The notes beneath the pieces were generated by a model. It ran no database searches. It worked only from the letters and a program-made list of their open reading frames with translations, and had not been told where the DNA came from. From Bacteroidota bacterium (lineage in GTDB: Bacteria > Bacteroidota > Ignavibacteria > Ignavibacteriales > Melioribacteraceae): a DNA stretch of 64,000 nt. The stretch covers positions 1 to 64,000 of the forward strand of contig JAEWUC010000006.1 in the NCBI GenBank assembly GCA_023397505.1, read 5' to 3'. Every line of letters starts with the position of its first letter. Positions within the stretch are counted from its first letter, which is position 1. This document shows positions 52,808 through 62,272 of the stretch, piece after piece. The translations under genes and the position numbers were made by a program.

Positions 52808-55300
52808 ATGAAAGCTAAAAGAACACAAAAACTATTTGCGCCGGCAATTCTGTTTTTTATTTCAATCCTTTTAACAAGCTGCGGCGTTTGGACGGATTTT
52901 ACCACCTACTTCAATACTTATTATAACGCTCGTACTCTGTTTGATGAAACCGAAAAAGCAATCCTTTTGCAGAAAAATGACCCCTTTGTATTTCGTGAAG
53001 ATCAACCTAATCAATTACCGGGATCGGTAGTTAATACCCAGCAAAACGTAAGACAAACTACTCAAACGAATATCACGCAAACTGCGGGTATTCAAAGAAC
53101 TCAAGCGGGCACGCCTGCCCAAATAAACCAGGACTTAACGAAAGTAATTGAGAAGTGCTCGAAGATTTTGCAGTTTGAACAGGAATCTTCTTTTTTTGAC
53201 GACGCACTATTCATGACTGGTAAAGCGTTTTACTATCAAGGCGAGTATGCGCGCGCGCAAAGAAAATTTTTTGAACTCGAAGCACTTCCCGAAAGTGATT
53301 ATGCACTTGAAAATAAATTGTGGCTCGCAAAAACATACTTGCAGCTTAGAAGTTTTGATGAAGGGTTAGCCCTTATTGAAAAAGTTAAAGAAGACGCTCT
53401 GGCAAATGATGAAGAAGAACTTTTCCAATCAGCATCTATTTTCAAAATCGGTTTTTTAGTTTACCGGGAAGAATATACTAACGCAATTAATGAAAGCCAA
53501 AATCTGTTGAAAAACATCGACGACGACGAAATAGCTGCTTTGGTTAACTATCAAATGGGTAAAATTTATATGAAACAAGGTGACGAGGAAAGCGCTCTTA
53601 ATGCTTTTTCTTCGGTTCTTGATTTCTCGCCAACATTTGAGATTGAATTTGAAAGCCGTTTGCAGCATGCACTTTTATTAAAGGAACTTGATCGACTTGA
53701 TGAAAGCGAAGATGAATTTAATTTACTTCTTGAAAGCGGAAAATTTAAAAATGAAACAGGACGTATTCTAGTTGAACTTGGAACTATTTACTATCAAAAA
53801 GGCGATAATGATAAAGCCATAGATACATTTATTGAAGTAGATACTACTTATAAAAATACACAGGCTTCGGGCACTGCAAGTTTTATGATTGCTACTATTT
53901 ACGAAAAGCAATTCGGTATTTACGACAGCGCTTATAAGTATTACAATAAAACCGTTGTTTCTTCGGCGCCATACGACGTAAAAGTTGATGCGGGTTCTTA
54001 CGTGAGAAATATTGACAAATATTTTACATTAAAGAAAACATTATCAGGCTATGAAAAGAGCTTCCTTTATTTATCGGAACCGACAAGATTTATGCAGGAT
54101 TCAATTGATTATGAACTGGCACATAAAGATTATATGGAAGATGTCAAATACAAAGTAGATTCTATTGTTACAAATGCCCAGGCAACGCAGGTCGTAACTG
54201 AAAACCAGAAAAAAATGTACGAACAACAAGTGCAAAGTTTAATGCAGCAAGCGGCTGTTAAAAATTCTTACTACCGCCGCAAGGATTATAAACCGACATT
54301 AAAAGAATTAATTGTCCAGGGCAAAGTTTCAAAACCACAAATGCCTGTTATTAAAGAAGACTCGGTAAAAACTTTATTGAGCAGAGAGTATTATAATTTA
54401 GGAAGTTTATTTTTTTCCGAACTTGAAGTGCCCGATTCTGCTTATTATTATTTTAACATAATTCTTAAAAACTTTTATGGAAAGTCTGTAACTGCACCGA
54501 CTCTTTTTGCGCTCGGCACATATTACGAAACAACAGATCAAAAAGAAAAAGCCGATAGCATGTTTTCAATTATTTACGAAGAATATAAAAATGATCCTTT
54601 ATATGAAGAAGCAGGTATTAAACTTGGCAAAATTAAAAGGGATGAAAAGAAAGTCATTGCTGCCGGTTCTGACCCCGCACAAGAAGAGTATATCAAAGCC
54701 GAGAATAATTACTACGAAGGCAATTATCGCGAAGCTATTAACGGTTTAACAAAAGTTTATCTCGGTTATCCTAAATCTCAATTCATGCAAAAGGCGCTGT
54801 ATTTTATTGGATTGATTTATGAGGAAAAATTAAAAGATTATGATTCCGCAGCTGTTTATTACGCCATTCTTTCATCAAAAGAATATTCCGATACTCCATA
54901 TGGCAAAGCAGTTTTAGCTAAGTTTAGCGAATACAAAGCATTAAAAGATGCGGAGGAAGCCGAAAAGCAGAAAGAAGTTAAAGAAAAACTGAAGTTAGAA
55001 AAAGTTAATATTGTTACGGATTCCGCCATGACCGTACCCGATTCTTCCTTAATTGAGAAAAAATTGAACGACGGATTGGAAAAAGATAAAGTAAAAAGAC
55101 CCACTGGTATAAAAGATTTGGATTCCAGCAAGATCAAACAAAAACCATTCGAGGAAAAGAACAACAAGTTGATTCCCGAAGAAGGCGGGATAAAAAAAGA
55201 TTCTATTGATACAAAAGAAGATAGCAGGAAAGAAGCATTTCGCAAGAAAACTGAAACTATCAAGCCTGACTCAACAAATAAAAATCCATTGCTCGAATAA
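52808..55300 (+). CDS. TPR lipoprotein, PorW/SprE-like candidate T9SS component
   Basis: This 830-residue lipoprotein has a lipobox (ILLTSCGVW). Just after it, DFTTYFNTYYNARTLFDE resembles the start of SprE/PorW, a TPR lipoprotein needed for T9SS and gliding. TPR-like repeats follow (about 110-340 and 530-700: ALFMTGKAFYYQGEYARAQRKF, ALVNYQMGKIYMKQGDEESALNAF, AENNYYEGNYREAINGLTKVY). The tail (from about 705) is rich in Lys, Glu and Asp. The T9SS role is inference, supported by several T9SS substrates in this window. It begins 69 bp after glnB. Confidence 0.75.
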   Translation: MKAKRTQKLFAPAILFFISILLTSCGVWTDFTTYFNTYYNARTLFDETEKAILLQKNDPFVFREDQPNQLPGSVVNTQQNVRQTTQTNITQTAGIQRTQAGTPAQINQDLTKVIEKCSKILQFEQESSFFDDALFMTGKAFYYQGEYARAQRKFFELEALPESDYALENKLWLAKTYLQLRSFDEGLALIEKVKEDALANDEEELFQSASIFKIGFLVYREEYTNAINESQNLLKNIDDDEIAALVNYQMGKIYMKQGDEESALNAFSSVLDFSPTFEIEFESRLQHALLLKELDRLDESEDEFNLLLESGKFKNETGRILVELGTIYYQKGDNDKAIDTFIEVDTTYKNTQASGTASFMIATIYEKQFGIYDSAYKYYNKTVVSSAPYDVKVDAGSYVRNIDKYFTLKKTLSGYEKSFLYLSEPTRFMQDSIDYELAHKDYMEDVKYKVDSIVTNAQATQVVTENQKKMYEQQVQSLMQQAAVKNSYYRRKDYKPTLKELIVQGKVSKPQMPVIKEDSVKTLLSREYYNLGSLFFSELEVPDSAYYYFNIILKNFYGKSVTAPTLFALGTYYETTDQKEKADSMFSIIYEEYKNDPLYEEAGIKLGKIKRDEKKVIAAGSDPAQEEYIKAENNYYEGNYREAINGLTKVYLGYPKSQFMQKALYFIGLIYEEKLKDYDSAAVYYAILSSKEYSDTPYGKAVLAKFSEYKALKDAEEAEKQKEVKEKLKLEKVNIVTDSAMTVPDSSLIEKKLNDGLEKDKVKRPTGIKDLDSSKIKQKPFEEKNNKLIPEEGGIKKDSIDTKEDSRKEAFRKKTETIKPDSTNKNPLLE

Positions 55301-55320
55301 TATTTTTACGGTAATAACTT

Positions 55321-55977
55321 ATGAACCGGAAAAAAGTTTTGGATATGATTGAACTTGGTGAAAGTTTAACCGTTGAATTCAAGCAGCGATTTCCATCCTA
55401 CGAAAAATTTGCAAAAGAAATGATCGCTTTTGCAAATACCCGCGGCGGCTGCATTTTACTCGGCGTTGACGACGATAAATCAATCTACGGAATCGAAAGT
55501 GAAAAAAGCGATTTAGAATTAATTAAAACTACTGCCGAAAAGTATTGTGAACCGCCCGTCGATTATAGAATTGAGTTGTTCGAATTCAAGAAACACGAAA
55601 TTCTTTTGATAGAAATTCCCGAATCATCAAAAAAGCCCCATCGAATTCAAGATTACAAAAGTGAACTAGACCTTAATTCTGCAGATGTTTATGTGCGTGT
55701 TAATGATAAAAGCGTATTAGCCGGCAAGGAAATGATTAAACTTATGCAAACAAAAACATCGGGTAAATCTTTAACAAATTACGAAGTCGGGAAAAATGAA
55801 AAGATTGTTTTTGAGTATCTCGATAAAAATGAAATAATTAATGTAAAGGACTTGAGTAAATTGGCCAATATATCCGAGCGAAGAGCATCGAGAACTTTAA
55901 TAAAATTGGTTAGGGCAAATCTGTTGCTTATTCATGTTAAAGATAACGGTGAGAATTATTTTTCGTATGCGGGTTAA
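55321..55977 (+). CDS. AlbA_2/Schlafen-type protein with winged-helix tail
   Basis: The 218-residue protein opens with ESLTVEFKQRFPSYEKFAKEMIAFANTRGGCILLGVDDDK, the AlbA_2 (divergent AAA-4) pattern. The C-terminal part (about 155-218: NEKIVFEYLDKNEIINVKDLSKLANISERRASRTLIKL) is a winged helix. Such proteins are usually transcription regulators or nucleic-acid binding factors; no specific target is visible. It starts 20 bp after the TPR gene. Confidence 0.82.
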   Translation: MNRKKVLDMIELGESLTVEFKQRFPSYEKFAKEMIAFANTRGGCILLGVDDDKSIYGIESEKSDLELIKTTAEKYCEPPVDYRIELFEFKKHEILLIEIPESSKKPHRIQDYKSELDLNSADVYVRVNDKSVLAGKEMIKLMQTKTSGKSLTNYEVGKNEKIVFEYLDKNEIINVKDLSKLANISERRASRTLIKLVRANLLLIHVKDNGENYFSYAG

Positions 55978-56004
55978 AGTATTAGTTTGAAATTTTATTT
56001 TGTA

Positions 56005-56547
56005 TTAAATCTTATTATCAAAAATTCTTCGCAAATCAAATATTGAAATACCGTAAGCAACAGCAACATTTAAGGACTGTTTTATTCCGTATTGCGGTAT
56101 CTCAATTGAAAAATCGCAAAGATCAATTAACTCCTGCGAAACACCTGTAATTTCATTTCCAACTATTAAACAAAGTGGAAAATCAACCTTTGTAATTTCG
56201 TAATAAGGTTTGCTTTTATTTGTCAATTCCAGAGCGCAAATTTTATAACCTTTTTCTTTTAATGAATTAACAACATTTTTAGCATCCTTAACATATTCCC
56301 AATTAACACTGTTCTGAGAACCAAGCGCAGTTTTTAATACTTCTTTCTTTTCCGGGGTTGGTGTATATCCGCACAAAAAAAGTTTTTCAATCATTGCGCC
56401 GTCAGATGTTCTAAAAATTGACCCGACGTTGTAGCTGCTTCGTATACTGTTCAATAAAACATAAACAGGAAGTTTTTTAACATTGTCAATTGTTTCAAGT
56501 GTGCTTCTGTTTTGCGAAATTTCATCGTGAGTTAATTTTTTCATCAA
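56005..56547 (-). CDS. TrmH/SpoU-family RNA 2'-O-methyltransferase
   Basis: This 180-residue SPOUT methyltransferase has motif 1 NSIRSSYNVGSIFRTSDG, motif 2 LIVGNEITGVSQELIDLCDF and motif 3 IEIPQYGIKQSLNVAVAYGISIFDL, which form the knotted SAM site. It methylates a ribose 2'-OH in tRNA or rRNA; the target is not readable. There is no N-terminal RNA-binding extension. It overlaps the SMR gene by 4 bp. Confidence 0.9.
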   Translation of the reverse strand: MMKKLTHDEISQNRSTLETIDNVKKLPVYVLLNSIRSSYNVGSIFRTSDGAMIEKLFLCGYTPTPEKKEVLKTALGSQNSVNWEYVKDAKNVVNSLKEKGYKICALELTNKSKPYYEITKVDFPLCLIVGNEITGVSQELIDLCDFSIEIPQYGIKQSLNVAVAYGISIFDLRRIFDNKI

Positions 56548-56867
56548 GTTGTCCGGTAGGATATTTTTAATCCGATAATTCCTATTACAATCAGAAATAT
56601 GAAAAATATTCTTATTAATTCTTTTGGTTCATTGAAAAAGATCATTCCGTAAATTGCAGTGCCTACCGCGCCAATGCCCGTCCAGACTGCATAAGCTGTT
56701 CCAATGGGAAGATTTTTAACACCCATTGATAGAAATATATAACTCAATATCATTGTTACAACTGTAAAAATACTTGCTTTGGTTTCTGTAAAACCGTTGC
56801 TGTATTTTAAGCCGACTGCCCAAGATATTTCGAATATTGAGGCAATTAAAATATACATCCAAGCCAT
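56544..56867 (-). CDS. SMR-family transporter, Gdx/SugE type
   Basis: The 107-residue protein has four membrane helices and the conserved Glu13 in IASIFEISWAVGLKYSNGF. The AVWTGIGAVGTAIYGM motif is typical of SMR. The WAVGLKYS stretch fits the guanidinium exporter (Gdx/SugE) branch better than EmrE, so guanidinium-proton antiport is likely, but the substrate is not proven. No guanidine riboswitch is evident upstream. It is co-transcribed with the TrmH gene. Confidence 0.88.
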   Translation of the reverse strand: MAWMYILIASIFEISWAVGLKYSNGFTETKASIFTVVTMILSYIFLSMGVKNLPIGTAYAVWTGIGAVGTAIYGMIFFNEPKELIRIFFIFLIVIGIIGLKISYRTT

Positions 56868-56999
56868 TTTACATTCTCAAGAAATTTTTTTTTAATTGGG
56901 TGGAAAAATAATGAAAAGAAGTCTATTTCTCTTGTCGCACAAAAAAGTAACTATTAAGAAACAAAATTATCAGTGATACGATGCAACTCTAAATTCAAT

Positions 57000-57386
57000 T
57001 CATTCTTTTTCTTTTATATGCAGTTTATGAAGAAAGCGGTGAATAACCGGCGCAAATACAACACCAACTGTAACTAAGAATACAACTCCACAAAACAAGG
57101 AATAAAATGAAGCAAATATTTTACCGGAATCAGTTGTTAATTGATCAACTGGTCCCATACCGCCAAGTATCATTGATGCATTAAGCAGTGAATCAATCCA
57201 TCCTAAACCTTCTGTAAAGCGATATCCCAGGATGCCAATCAATAACGAAAAAATGATTAAATAAAGTCCTAGAAAAAAGTGTGAAAAAAATCTTTTAAGA
57301 AACAATTTACTTGTTAAAAGCGGTTCATGCTTGCTTTCAAATTGGAAATGCTTACTTCTTCGCCGGACTTTAATTGTTTGATTCAT
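57000..57386 (-). CDS. Small membrane protein, two-helix pore-like
   Basis: The 128-residue protein has a basic N-terminus, two long helices (about 38-58 and 92-115) and, between them, DSLLNASMILGGMGPVDQL. This resembles the pore-loop layout of two-helix ion channels but lacks the potassium filter TVGYG. The C-terminus is basic. It overlaps the lipoprotein gene by 4 bp. I cannot name a family. The 130 bp between it and the SMR gene show nothing. Confidence 0.65.
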   Translation of the reverse strand: MNQTIKVRRRSKHFQFESKHEPLLTSKLFLKRFFSHFFLGLYLIIFSLLIGILGYRFTEGLGWIDSLLNASMILGGMGPVDQLTTDSGKIFASFYSLFCGVVFLVTVGVVFAPVIHRFLHKLHIKEKE

Positions 57387-57823
57387 CTTTCTGCTTCCAC
57401 TAAGTATAAAACATCGCTTTCATTTTCCGATTTCATAATACATTTAATAGTGTATTTATTCAAAGGCAGAGATTCAAATTCACCGTGGATAATATAATTG
57501 CATATGCATTTGCACAGATTATCGGCGGTATCTGTAACTGCAATTATTATTGAATCATTTAAAACTTTTGATGTTGTCAAAAATCTGTTCTCATCCGGAC
57601 AGCAATTGCCTGAAACACAAAACTCTATTTCCAATTTTTCAGTGAATGAATAGTGAAAACAAGAATCAATTTGTGCATTAAATGATTTAGAAAGCGAATT
57701 ACCTTTGCAACCCGGTATTTGATAAAGTGCAGCTTTAATTTCAGGTGAAGTTCCCTCTCCACATGAATTAAAAATTAATATCCCGAAAATAATACATACA
57801 AGTGTTCGAATATAATTCTTCAT
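57383..57823 (-). CDS. Hypothetical Cys-rich lipoprotein
   Basis: The 146-residue protein has a lipobox (IFGILIFNSCGEG). The rest has eight further Cys (including PGCKGN, SCFHY, FCVSGNCCPDE, NLCKCICNY), many in pairs, suggesting disulphides in the periplasm. The family is not recognised. It is co-transcribed with the small membrane protein downstream. Confidence 0.75.
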   Translation of the reverse strand: MKNYIRTLVCIIFGILIFNSCGEGTSPEIKAALYQIPGCKGNSLSKSFNAQIDSCFHYSFTEKLEIEFCVSGNCCPDENRFLTTSKVLNDSIIIAVTDTADNLCKCICNYIIHGEFESLPLNKYTIKCIMKSENESDVLYLVEAER

Positions 57824-57922
57824 TTTAAAATTCCATTTGAAATTTATTAAATAAGATTATATCCGAAAAAAGTAACACAAGACTAAAAATCACCTTCGTA
57901 AACTAAATTATTTAGCTCACAA

Positions 57923-58465
57923 TTAATACCCGATCATAATCAATTTTTCTATTGTTTTTTCTGCCACATTATAAATTGAATTCGGCTGAGCATTAAGTCC
58001 CCACTTTATTAAATCAGCTTCTCTTTGGTGGATTAACAAAGACTTTTTACGGGCATCGAAGACTTTCAGTGCAACCGGTTTCATATCAACTGTGTTTGAA
58101 TAAGGAGAATCGTCAATTTTATTTTGGTGAACGGATTCAACTTTACCTGCAATTATTAAATCAACATCAATTTTATCTGCAATCAAGCGAACTTGTTCAT
58201 TTGTTGAATTTGCGAGATCAAAATCCAAACTTAGAATATCCGCCCATACAGAGTCGTCTTTGATCACATTATATCCCTTTGATAAAAATGCATTCATCAC
58301 CGATTCACGAAATGTATCAATTACATAAGGATAGCGCTCGTTTTCCAAGAAAGGAAGTACAATTACAGAGTATTCTTTCTTTTGTGATTTTATTCCATCT
58401 TGAGCAAATGTAGTAATAAATACAGTTAACAGAAGGAACACTGATAAAACATTGCTAGGTTTCAT
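57923..58465 (-). CDS. Hypothetical secreted protein, TolB-N/CsgG-like fold
   Basis: The 180-residue protein has a signal peptide (LSVFLLLTVFITTFAQ). The pattern VIVLPFLENERYPYVIDTFRESVMNAFLSKGYNVI, then VRLIADKIDVDLIIAGKVESVHQ, resembles the small alpha/beta domain of CsgG, LpoB or TolB N-terminal proteins. A C-terminal helix (NVAEKTIEKLIMIGY) ends it. The role is unknown. It is alone, 68 bp after rlmN on the same strand. Confidence 0.75.
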   Translation of the reverse strand: MKPSNVLSVFLLLTVFITTFAQDGIKSQKKEYSVIVLPFLENERYPYVIDTFRESVMNAFLSKGYNVIKDDSVWADILSLDFDLANSTNEQVRLIADKIDVDLIIAGKVESVHQNKIDDSPYSNTVDMKPVALKVFDARKKSLLIHQREADLIKWGLNAQPNSIYNVAEKTIEKLIMIGY

Positions 58466-58533
58466 TATACCCCCGTAAAATGTTGATAAATAATAAGACT
58501 TGATGAAAATTACCGCAATGTAAAAATATCGTG

Positions 58534-59595
58534 CTACATTGCTTTAACAGCAAGCTGTCCGCATGCAGCGGCGATATCGTCGCCTTGTGTTTCGCGAACC
58601 ATAACCGTTATGTTATTGTTTCGTAGTTTATCAACAAATCTCATAATATCGTCATACGGGGTAGGGTCAAGTTCGGCGGAAATTCCACCGGGGTTCATGT
58701 GTTTAATACTATTGAAAGGTATAACATTTATTTTTGATGGAAGTTTTGAGCACAATTTTGTCAATTCTTTTACATCTTCATCTCTGTCATTTAATCCCTT
58801 CAGCATAGTGTATTCAAACGTAATCCGTGTTTTGGTTTTTTGTGTATAATATTTAATTGAGTCAATATTTTCTTTTAGAGAATACTTTTTATTAATAGGC
58901 ATTATTTTCGTACGGATATCTTCAAATGCAGAATGAAGTGAGAATGCAAGCTTTACTCTGAAGGGACTTTCGGCAAGCTCCTTAATTTTATGTGCTATTC
59001 CGGCAGTTGAAACGGTTATCCGGTTTCTGCTCAATCCTTTTGTTAATTCGTGTGTAAAAATTTCGATCGATTTTAATGTATTTTCATAATTTAACAAAGG
59101 TTCGCCCATTCCCATATAAACTATGTTTGTAATTTTTTCTTTCCCGTTTTCCTTAGCTGCTAAAAGATATTGATCAACAATTTCACCCGAAGTTAAATTT
59201 CTTTTATAACCCATCAATCCGGTTGCACAGAATTTGCAATCGAGCGGGCAGCCGACTTGTGTGGAAATGCATAATGTGTTTCTGTCTTTTTCAGGAATTA
59301 AGACCGACTCTATCTTCCTATTATCGTGGGTTGTAAATAAGTATTTTTTTGTCCCGGTCGATGGTGAGTTTTGTGTGTCCGTTAATGACAATGTTTTTAA
59401 TTCACAGCTTTCGGCAAGTTTATTGCGAAGTTCCTTCGACAAATTCTGCATCGTGTTAAAATCAAAACTGATGTGGTTGTAAATCCAATTGAAAAGTTGT
59501 TGACCGCGGAATTTTGGTTCTCCGATTGAAATGCAAAACTCTTCGAGTTCCGCAAGCGTTAATCCTTTTAATTGTATTTTCTTTTTCGTCTCCAT
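58534..59595 (-). CDS. rlmN: Dual-specificity 23S rRNA/tRNA methyltransferase RlmN
   Basis: This 353-residue radical SAM enzyme has the CxxxCxxC motif in QVGCPLDCKFCATG. It also has NIVYMGMGEPLLNYENTLKSI, VSTAGIAHKI, AFSLHSAF, INVIPFNS and the C-terminal methyl-acceptor Cys in GDDIAAACGQLA. It methylates A2503 of 23S rRNA and A37 of some tRNAs at C2. The length is close to normal for RlmN (rather than Cfr). Confidence 0.95.
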   Translation of the reverse strand: METKKKIQLKGLTLAELEEFCISIGEPKFRGQQLFNWIYNHISFDFNTMQNLSKELRNKLAESCELKTLSLTDTQNSPSTGTKKYLFTTHDNRKIESVLIPEKDRNTLCISTQVGCPLDCKFCATGLMGYKRNLTSGEIVDQYLLAAKENGKEKITNIVYMGMGEPLLNYENTLKSIEIFTHELTKGLSRNRITVSTAGIAHKIKELAESPFRVKLAFSLHSAFEDIRTKIMPINKKYSLKENIDSIKYYTQKTKTRITFEYTMLKGLNDRDEDVKELTKLCSKLPSKINVIPFNSIKHMNPGGISAELDPTPYDDIMRFVDKLRNNNITVMVRETQGDDIAAACGQLAVKAM

Positions 59596-59783
59596 TTGGG
59601 CGGTAAATATATACAGTCTCGTTCTAAAATGCTGTGTGAGTTTTATTGCTTGTTTGATTTAGAATAATACAAGCATGTCCGGGAGATGTAGGTTTTAAGC
59701 AGTGAAACTTAATTGCTATTTCAAAGGGCTTTCTTTAGTTTTGAATCACAAGCAACTAATCTGCAATTCATAATAGAGGCATT

Positions 59784-60926
59784 ATGAATTTTGATTTTAG
59801 CGATGATCAGTTATTAATTCAGCAGACTTCACGAGAGTTTGCCGAATCTGAAATAGCATCGTCGGTTATCCGGCGCGATATAGATGCACAATTTCCATAT
59901 GAGATAGTTAAAAAACTCGGTGAGCTCGGTTTTATGGGTATGATGGTCTCACCGCAATATGACGGTGCTGGGCTCGATACCGTTAGTTATGCTTTGGCTG
60001 TTATGGAAATTTCTAAAGTTGATGCAAGTATCGGCGTTATCATGTCGGTTAATAATTCCTTGGTTTGTTATGGAATAGAAAAATGGGGATCTGAATTTGT
60101 AAAAGAAAAATATTTAAAACCATTAGCCCGCGGTGAAAAACTTGGTGCATTTGCTCTTTCGGAACCTGAAGCCGGCAGCGATGCTACTCAGCAACACACT
60201 TATGCAGTTAAGGAAGGAGGTTATTGGATAATTAACGGAATAAAAAACTGGATAACTAACGGTATAAACGCGGATTATTTTCTTGTGTTTGCGCAGACAG
60301 ATAAAGAAAAAGCGCATCATGGTATAACCTGTTTTGTTGTTGAGAAAGGTACTCCCGGTTTTGGCCACGGCATTAAAGAAGATAAACTCGGCATTCGCAG
60401 CAGCGATACATGTTCATTAACTTTTGAAAACTGCCGAGTGCCCGAAGAAAATATAGTTTGGGAAGTGGGCAAAGGATTTAATTTTGCTATGAATACTTTA
60501 AACGGCGGACGCATTGGAATTGCCGCTCAAGCATGCGGAATCGCAGAAGCTTCCTTAAATGCGGCTGTAAATTATTCAAAGACACGAAAAGCGTTTGGCA
60601 CGGAAATAAAAAACCATCAGGCAATTCAGTTTAAAATTGCCGATATGTCGGTCAAAGTAGAAGCCGCCAAATTATTAACTCTTAAAGCCGCCGCACTAAA
60701 GGATAGCGGGAAAAAGTATTCCAAAGAAGCCGCGGCTGCAAAATTATATGCTTCGCAAATTGCAGTAGATTGTGCGCTCGAAGCAATTCAAATTCACGGC
60801 GGGTACGGGTACGTTCGCGAATATCATGTAGAAAGATTTTTACGTGACGCAAAAATTACCGAGATTTACGAAGGCACTTCCGAAATACAACGGATTGTAA
60901 TTGCCCGTGAGCTTTTAAAGGACTAA
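59784..60926 (+). CDS. Acyl-CoA dehydrogenase, short-chain type
   Basis: The 380-residue enzyme has the ACAD motifs ALSEPEAGSDATQQHTYAVKEG, WITNGINADYFLVFAQT, GRIGIAAQACGIAEASLNAA, FGTEIKNHQAIQFKIADM, EAIQIHGGYGYVREY and the catalytic Glu region AKITEIYEGTSEIQRIVIARELL. It oxidises acyl-CoA to trans-2-enoyl-CoA with FAD; length and motifs suit short- or medium-chain substrates. No thiolase or electron-transfer flavoprotein genes are in the window. It ends 4 bp before the YidD-like gene. Confidence 0.94.
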   Translation: MNFDFSDDQLLIQQTSREFAESEIASSVIRRDIDAQFPYEIVKKLGELGFMGMMVSPQYDGAGLDTVSYALAVMEISKVDASIGVIMSVNNSLVCYGIEKWGSEFVKEKYLKPLARGEKLGAFALSEPEAGSDATQQHTYAVKEGGYWIINGIKNWITNGINADYFLVFAQTDKEKAHHGITCFVVEKGTPGFGHGIKEDKLGIRSSDTCSLTFENCRVPEENIVWEVGKGFNFAMNTLNGGRIGIAAQACGIAEASLNAAVNYSKTRKAFGTEIKNHQAIQFKIADMSVKVEAAKLLTLKAAALKDSGKKYSKEAAAAKLYASQIAVDCALEAIQIHGGYGYVREYHVERFLRDAKITEIYEGTSEIQRIVIARELLKD

Positions 60927-60930
60927 TATC

Positions 60931-61374
60931 TTGAAATATTTTTTGTGTGCTTTAATATTTTTCGTTTCAGTTACCCAAGCTCAAACCGATTGGGTTAAAT
61001 GGGAAGCAAAACAAATTTCGTATGAAATAAAAAAGAATCCGGGAAACACAGTTCAAGCAAATGTTGCCGGAATTACTGCAAAAATTGTAAACGCTGCTAA
61101 AGTTGTTTATAAAACAATGTTTTCGGATTTGGATGGTGATAATTGTCCGTTTCATCCGTCATGTTCCCAGTTTTATGCCGACGCTGTGGGCGAAACGAAT
61201 CTTCTAAAAGGTACTTTAATGTTTATTGATAGATTTACACGAGACATTAATTTTTTCAAAGGATTTAACGAATATCCAAAATATTCCAGTAATAAATTCT
61301 TTGACCCCGCTGTAAATTATACTTTGGATCAAAACAAAATAATTTTTCAAACTTCCGATAATCCTGCCAGATAA
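60931..61374 (+). CDS. Secreted YidD-like protein
   Basis: The 147-residue protein starts at a TTG (KYFLCALIFFVSVTQAQ signal peptide). The YidD family motif is DNCPFHPSCSQFYADAV; Cys pairs CPFHPSC are conserved. In most bacteria YidD is a 70-90 residue cytoplasmic membrane-associated protein encoded next to rnpA and yidC. Here it has a cleavable signal and longer flanks, so the location is periplasmic or outer. It is 4 bp after the dehydrogenase and 1 bp before the next gene, so it is part of the operon with two paralogous TPR/PGxG proteins. Confidence 0.8.
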   Translation: MKYFLCALIFFVSVTQAQTDWVKWEAKQISYEIKKNPGNTVQANVAGITAKIVNAAKVVYKTMFSDLDGDNCPFHPSCSQFYADAVGETNLLKGTLMFIDRFTRDINFFKGFNEYPKYSSNKFFDPAVNYTLDQNKIIFQTSDNPAR

Positions 61375-61375
61375 T

Positions 61376-62272
61376 ATGCTTTTATTAAATCTTAAAAATA
61401 AAACAAGCGCTTTTGGGATAATAATATTCTGTTTAATTCTTCGATTAGAATTTACTTTTGCTCAAACAACAATAAATGATGCTAGTCTTGCTTCACCCGC
61501 AAACAGACTAAAATTCGGCAACTATTTGTTTGAAGAAAAAGATTATTTGCGCGCTTTGGATGAATTCAAGGCTTATTTAAAAACTGAGGATAACGATACG
61601 ATCCGCTACAAATTTTCGGAATGCTTTTTTAGAATCGGACGTTACAAGGAAGCCGCAGAGAATTATAAAAGTTTGTTTTTCCATTCACCTCTTTCGGATG
61701 CTGCTCGACTTGGTTTTTATAAATCTGTTTTCTTTCAAAATGACTATAAAATTTTCCGGGATGAAGTAAATGAAGGCAGTTATCTCCCTGTAAAATATGA
61801 GAAAGATGTAATCCGTCTTCAATTAGTTTCGCATTTTTTTGATGATTCAGTTCTGCCGGATACAAATAAATTTTTTATTCAGTTTGAAGATTCCAATAAA
61901 ACTGAGATTCGTAAATTTTATTTCATGAAAAAATATCCCAAGAAAAAAAATCCAATGACAGCGGCGTTGTTATCTGCTGCAATTCCGGGCCTCGGTAAAA
62001 TTTATACGGAAGAAATAGGGGACGGGATCACTGCTTTCGTTGCAACTGGTTTATTAACGTATCTTTCAATTAATAATTTTAACCATGATCATAAATTCCG
62101 GGGATGGCTTTTCGCGGGAATGGCGGCATTAAGTTATGCCGGAAATATTTACGGGTCGGCGGCTTCCGCCCAAATTTACAACGCCGGTATAAAATTCAAT
62201 TTTGATAAAGATGTAAAATTCTATTTTGAACAAAGGAATTACCTTTTACCAAATGAGAACTGGCTGAAATGA
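61376..62272 (+). CDS. TPR-type protein with PGxG membrane tail (paralogue A)
   Basis: This 298-residue protein has a signal peptide or helix (IIIFCLILRLEFTFAQ). TPR-like units follow (LKFGNYLFEEKDYLRALDEFKAYLK, YKFSECFFRIGRYKEAAENYKSLF), then a C-terminal hydrophobic segment opening with ALLSAAIPGLGKIYTEEIGDG. That is the PGxGxIYxG pattern of small membrane domains (DUF5683/TM2-like). Function unknown. It overlaps the next gene by 4 bp and shares its layout, so the pair is probably a tandem duplication. Confidence 0.75.
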   Translation: MLLLNLKNKTSAFGIIIFCLILRLEFTFAQTTINDASLASPANRLKFGNYLFEEKDYLRALDEFKAYLKTEDNDTIRYKFSECFFRIGRYKEAAENYKSLFFHSPLSDAARLGFYKSVFFQNDYKIFRDEVNEGSYLPVKYEKDVIRLQLVSHFFDDSVLPDTNKFFIQFEDSNKTEIRKFYFMKKYPKKKNPMTAALLSAAIPGLGKIYTEEIGDGITAFVATGLLTYLSINNFNHDHKFRGWLFAGMAALSYAGNIYGSAASAQIYNAGIKFNFDKDVKFYFEQRNYLLPNENWLK

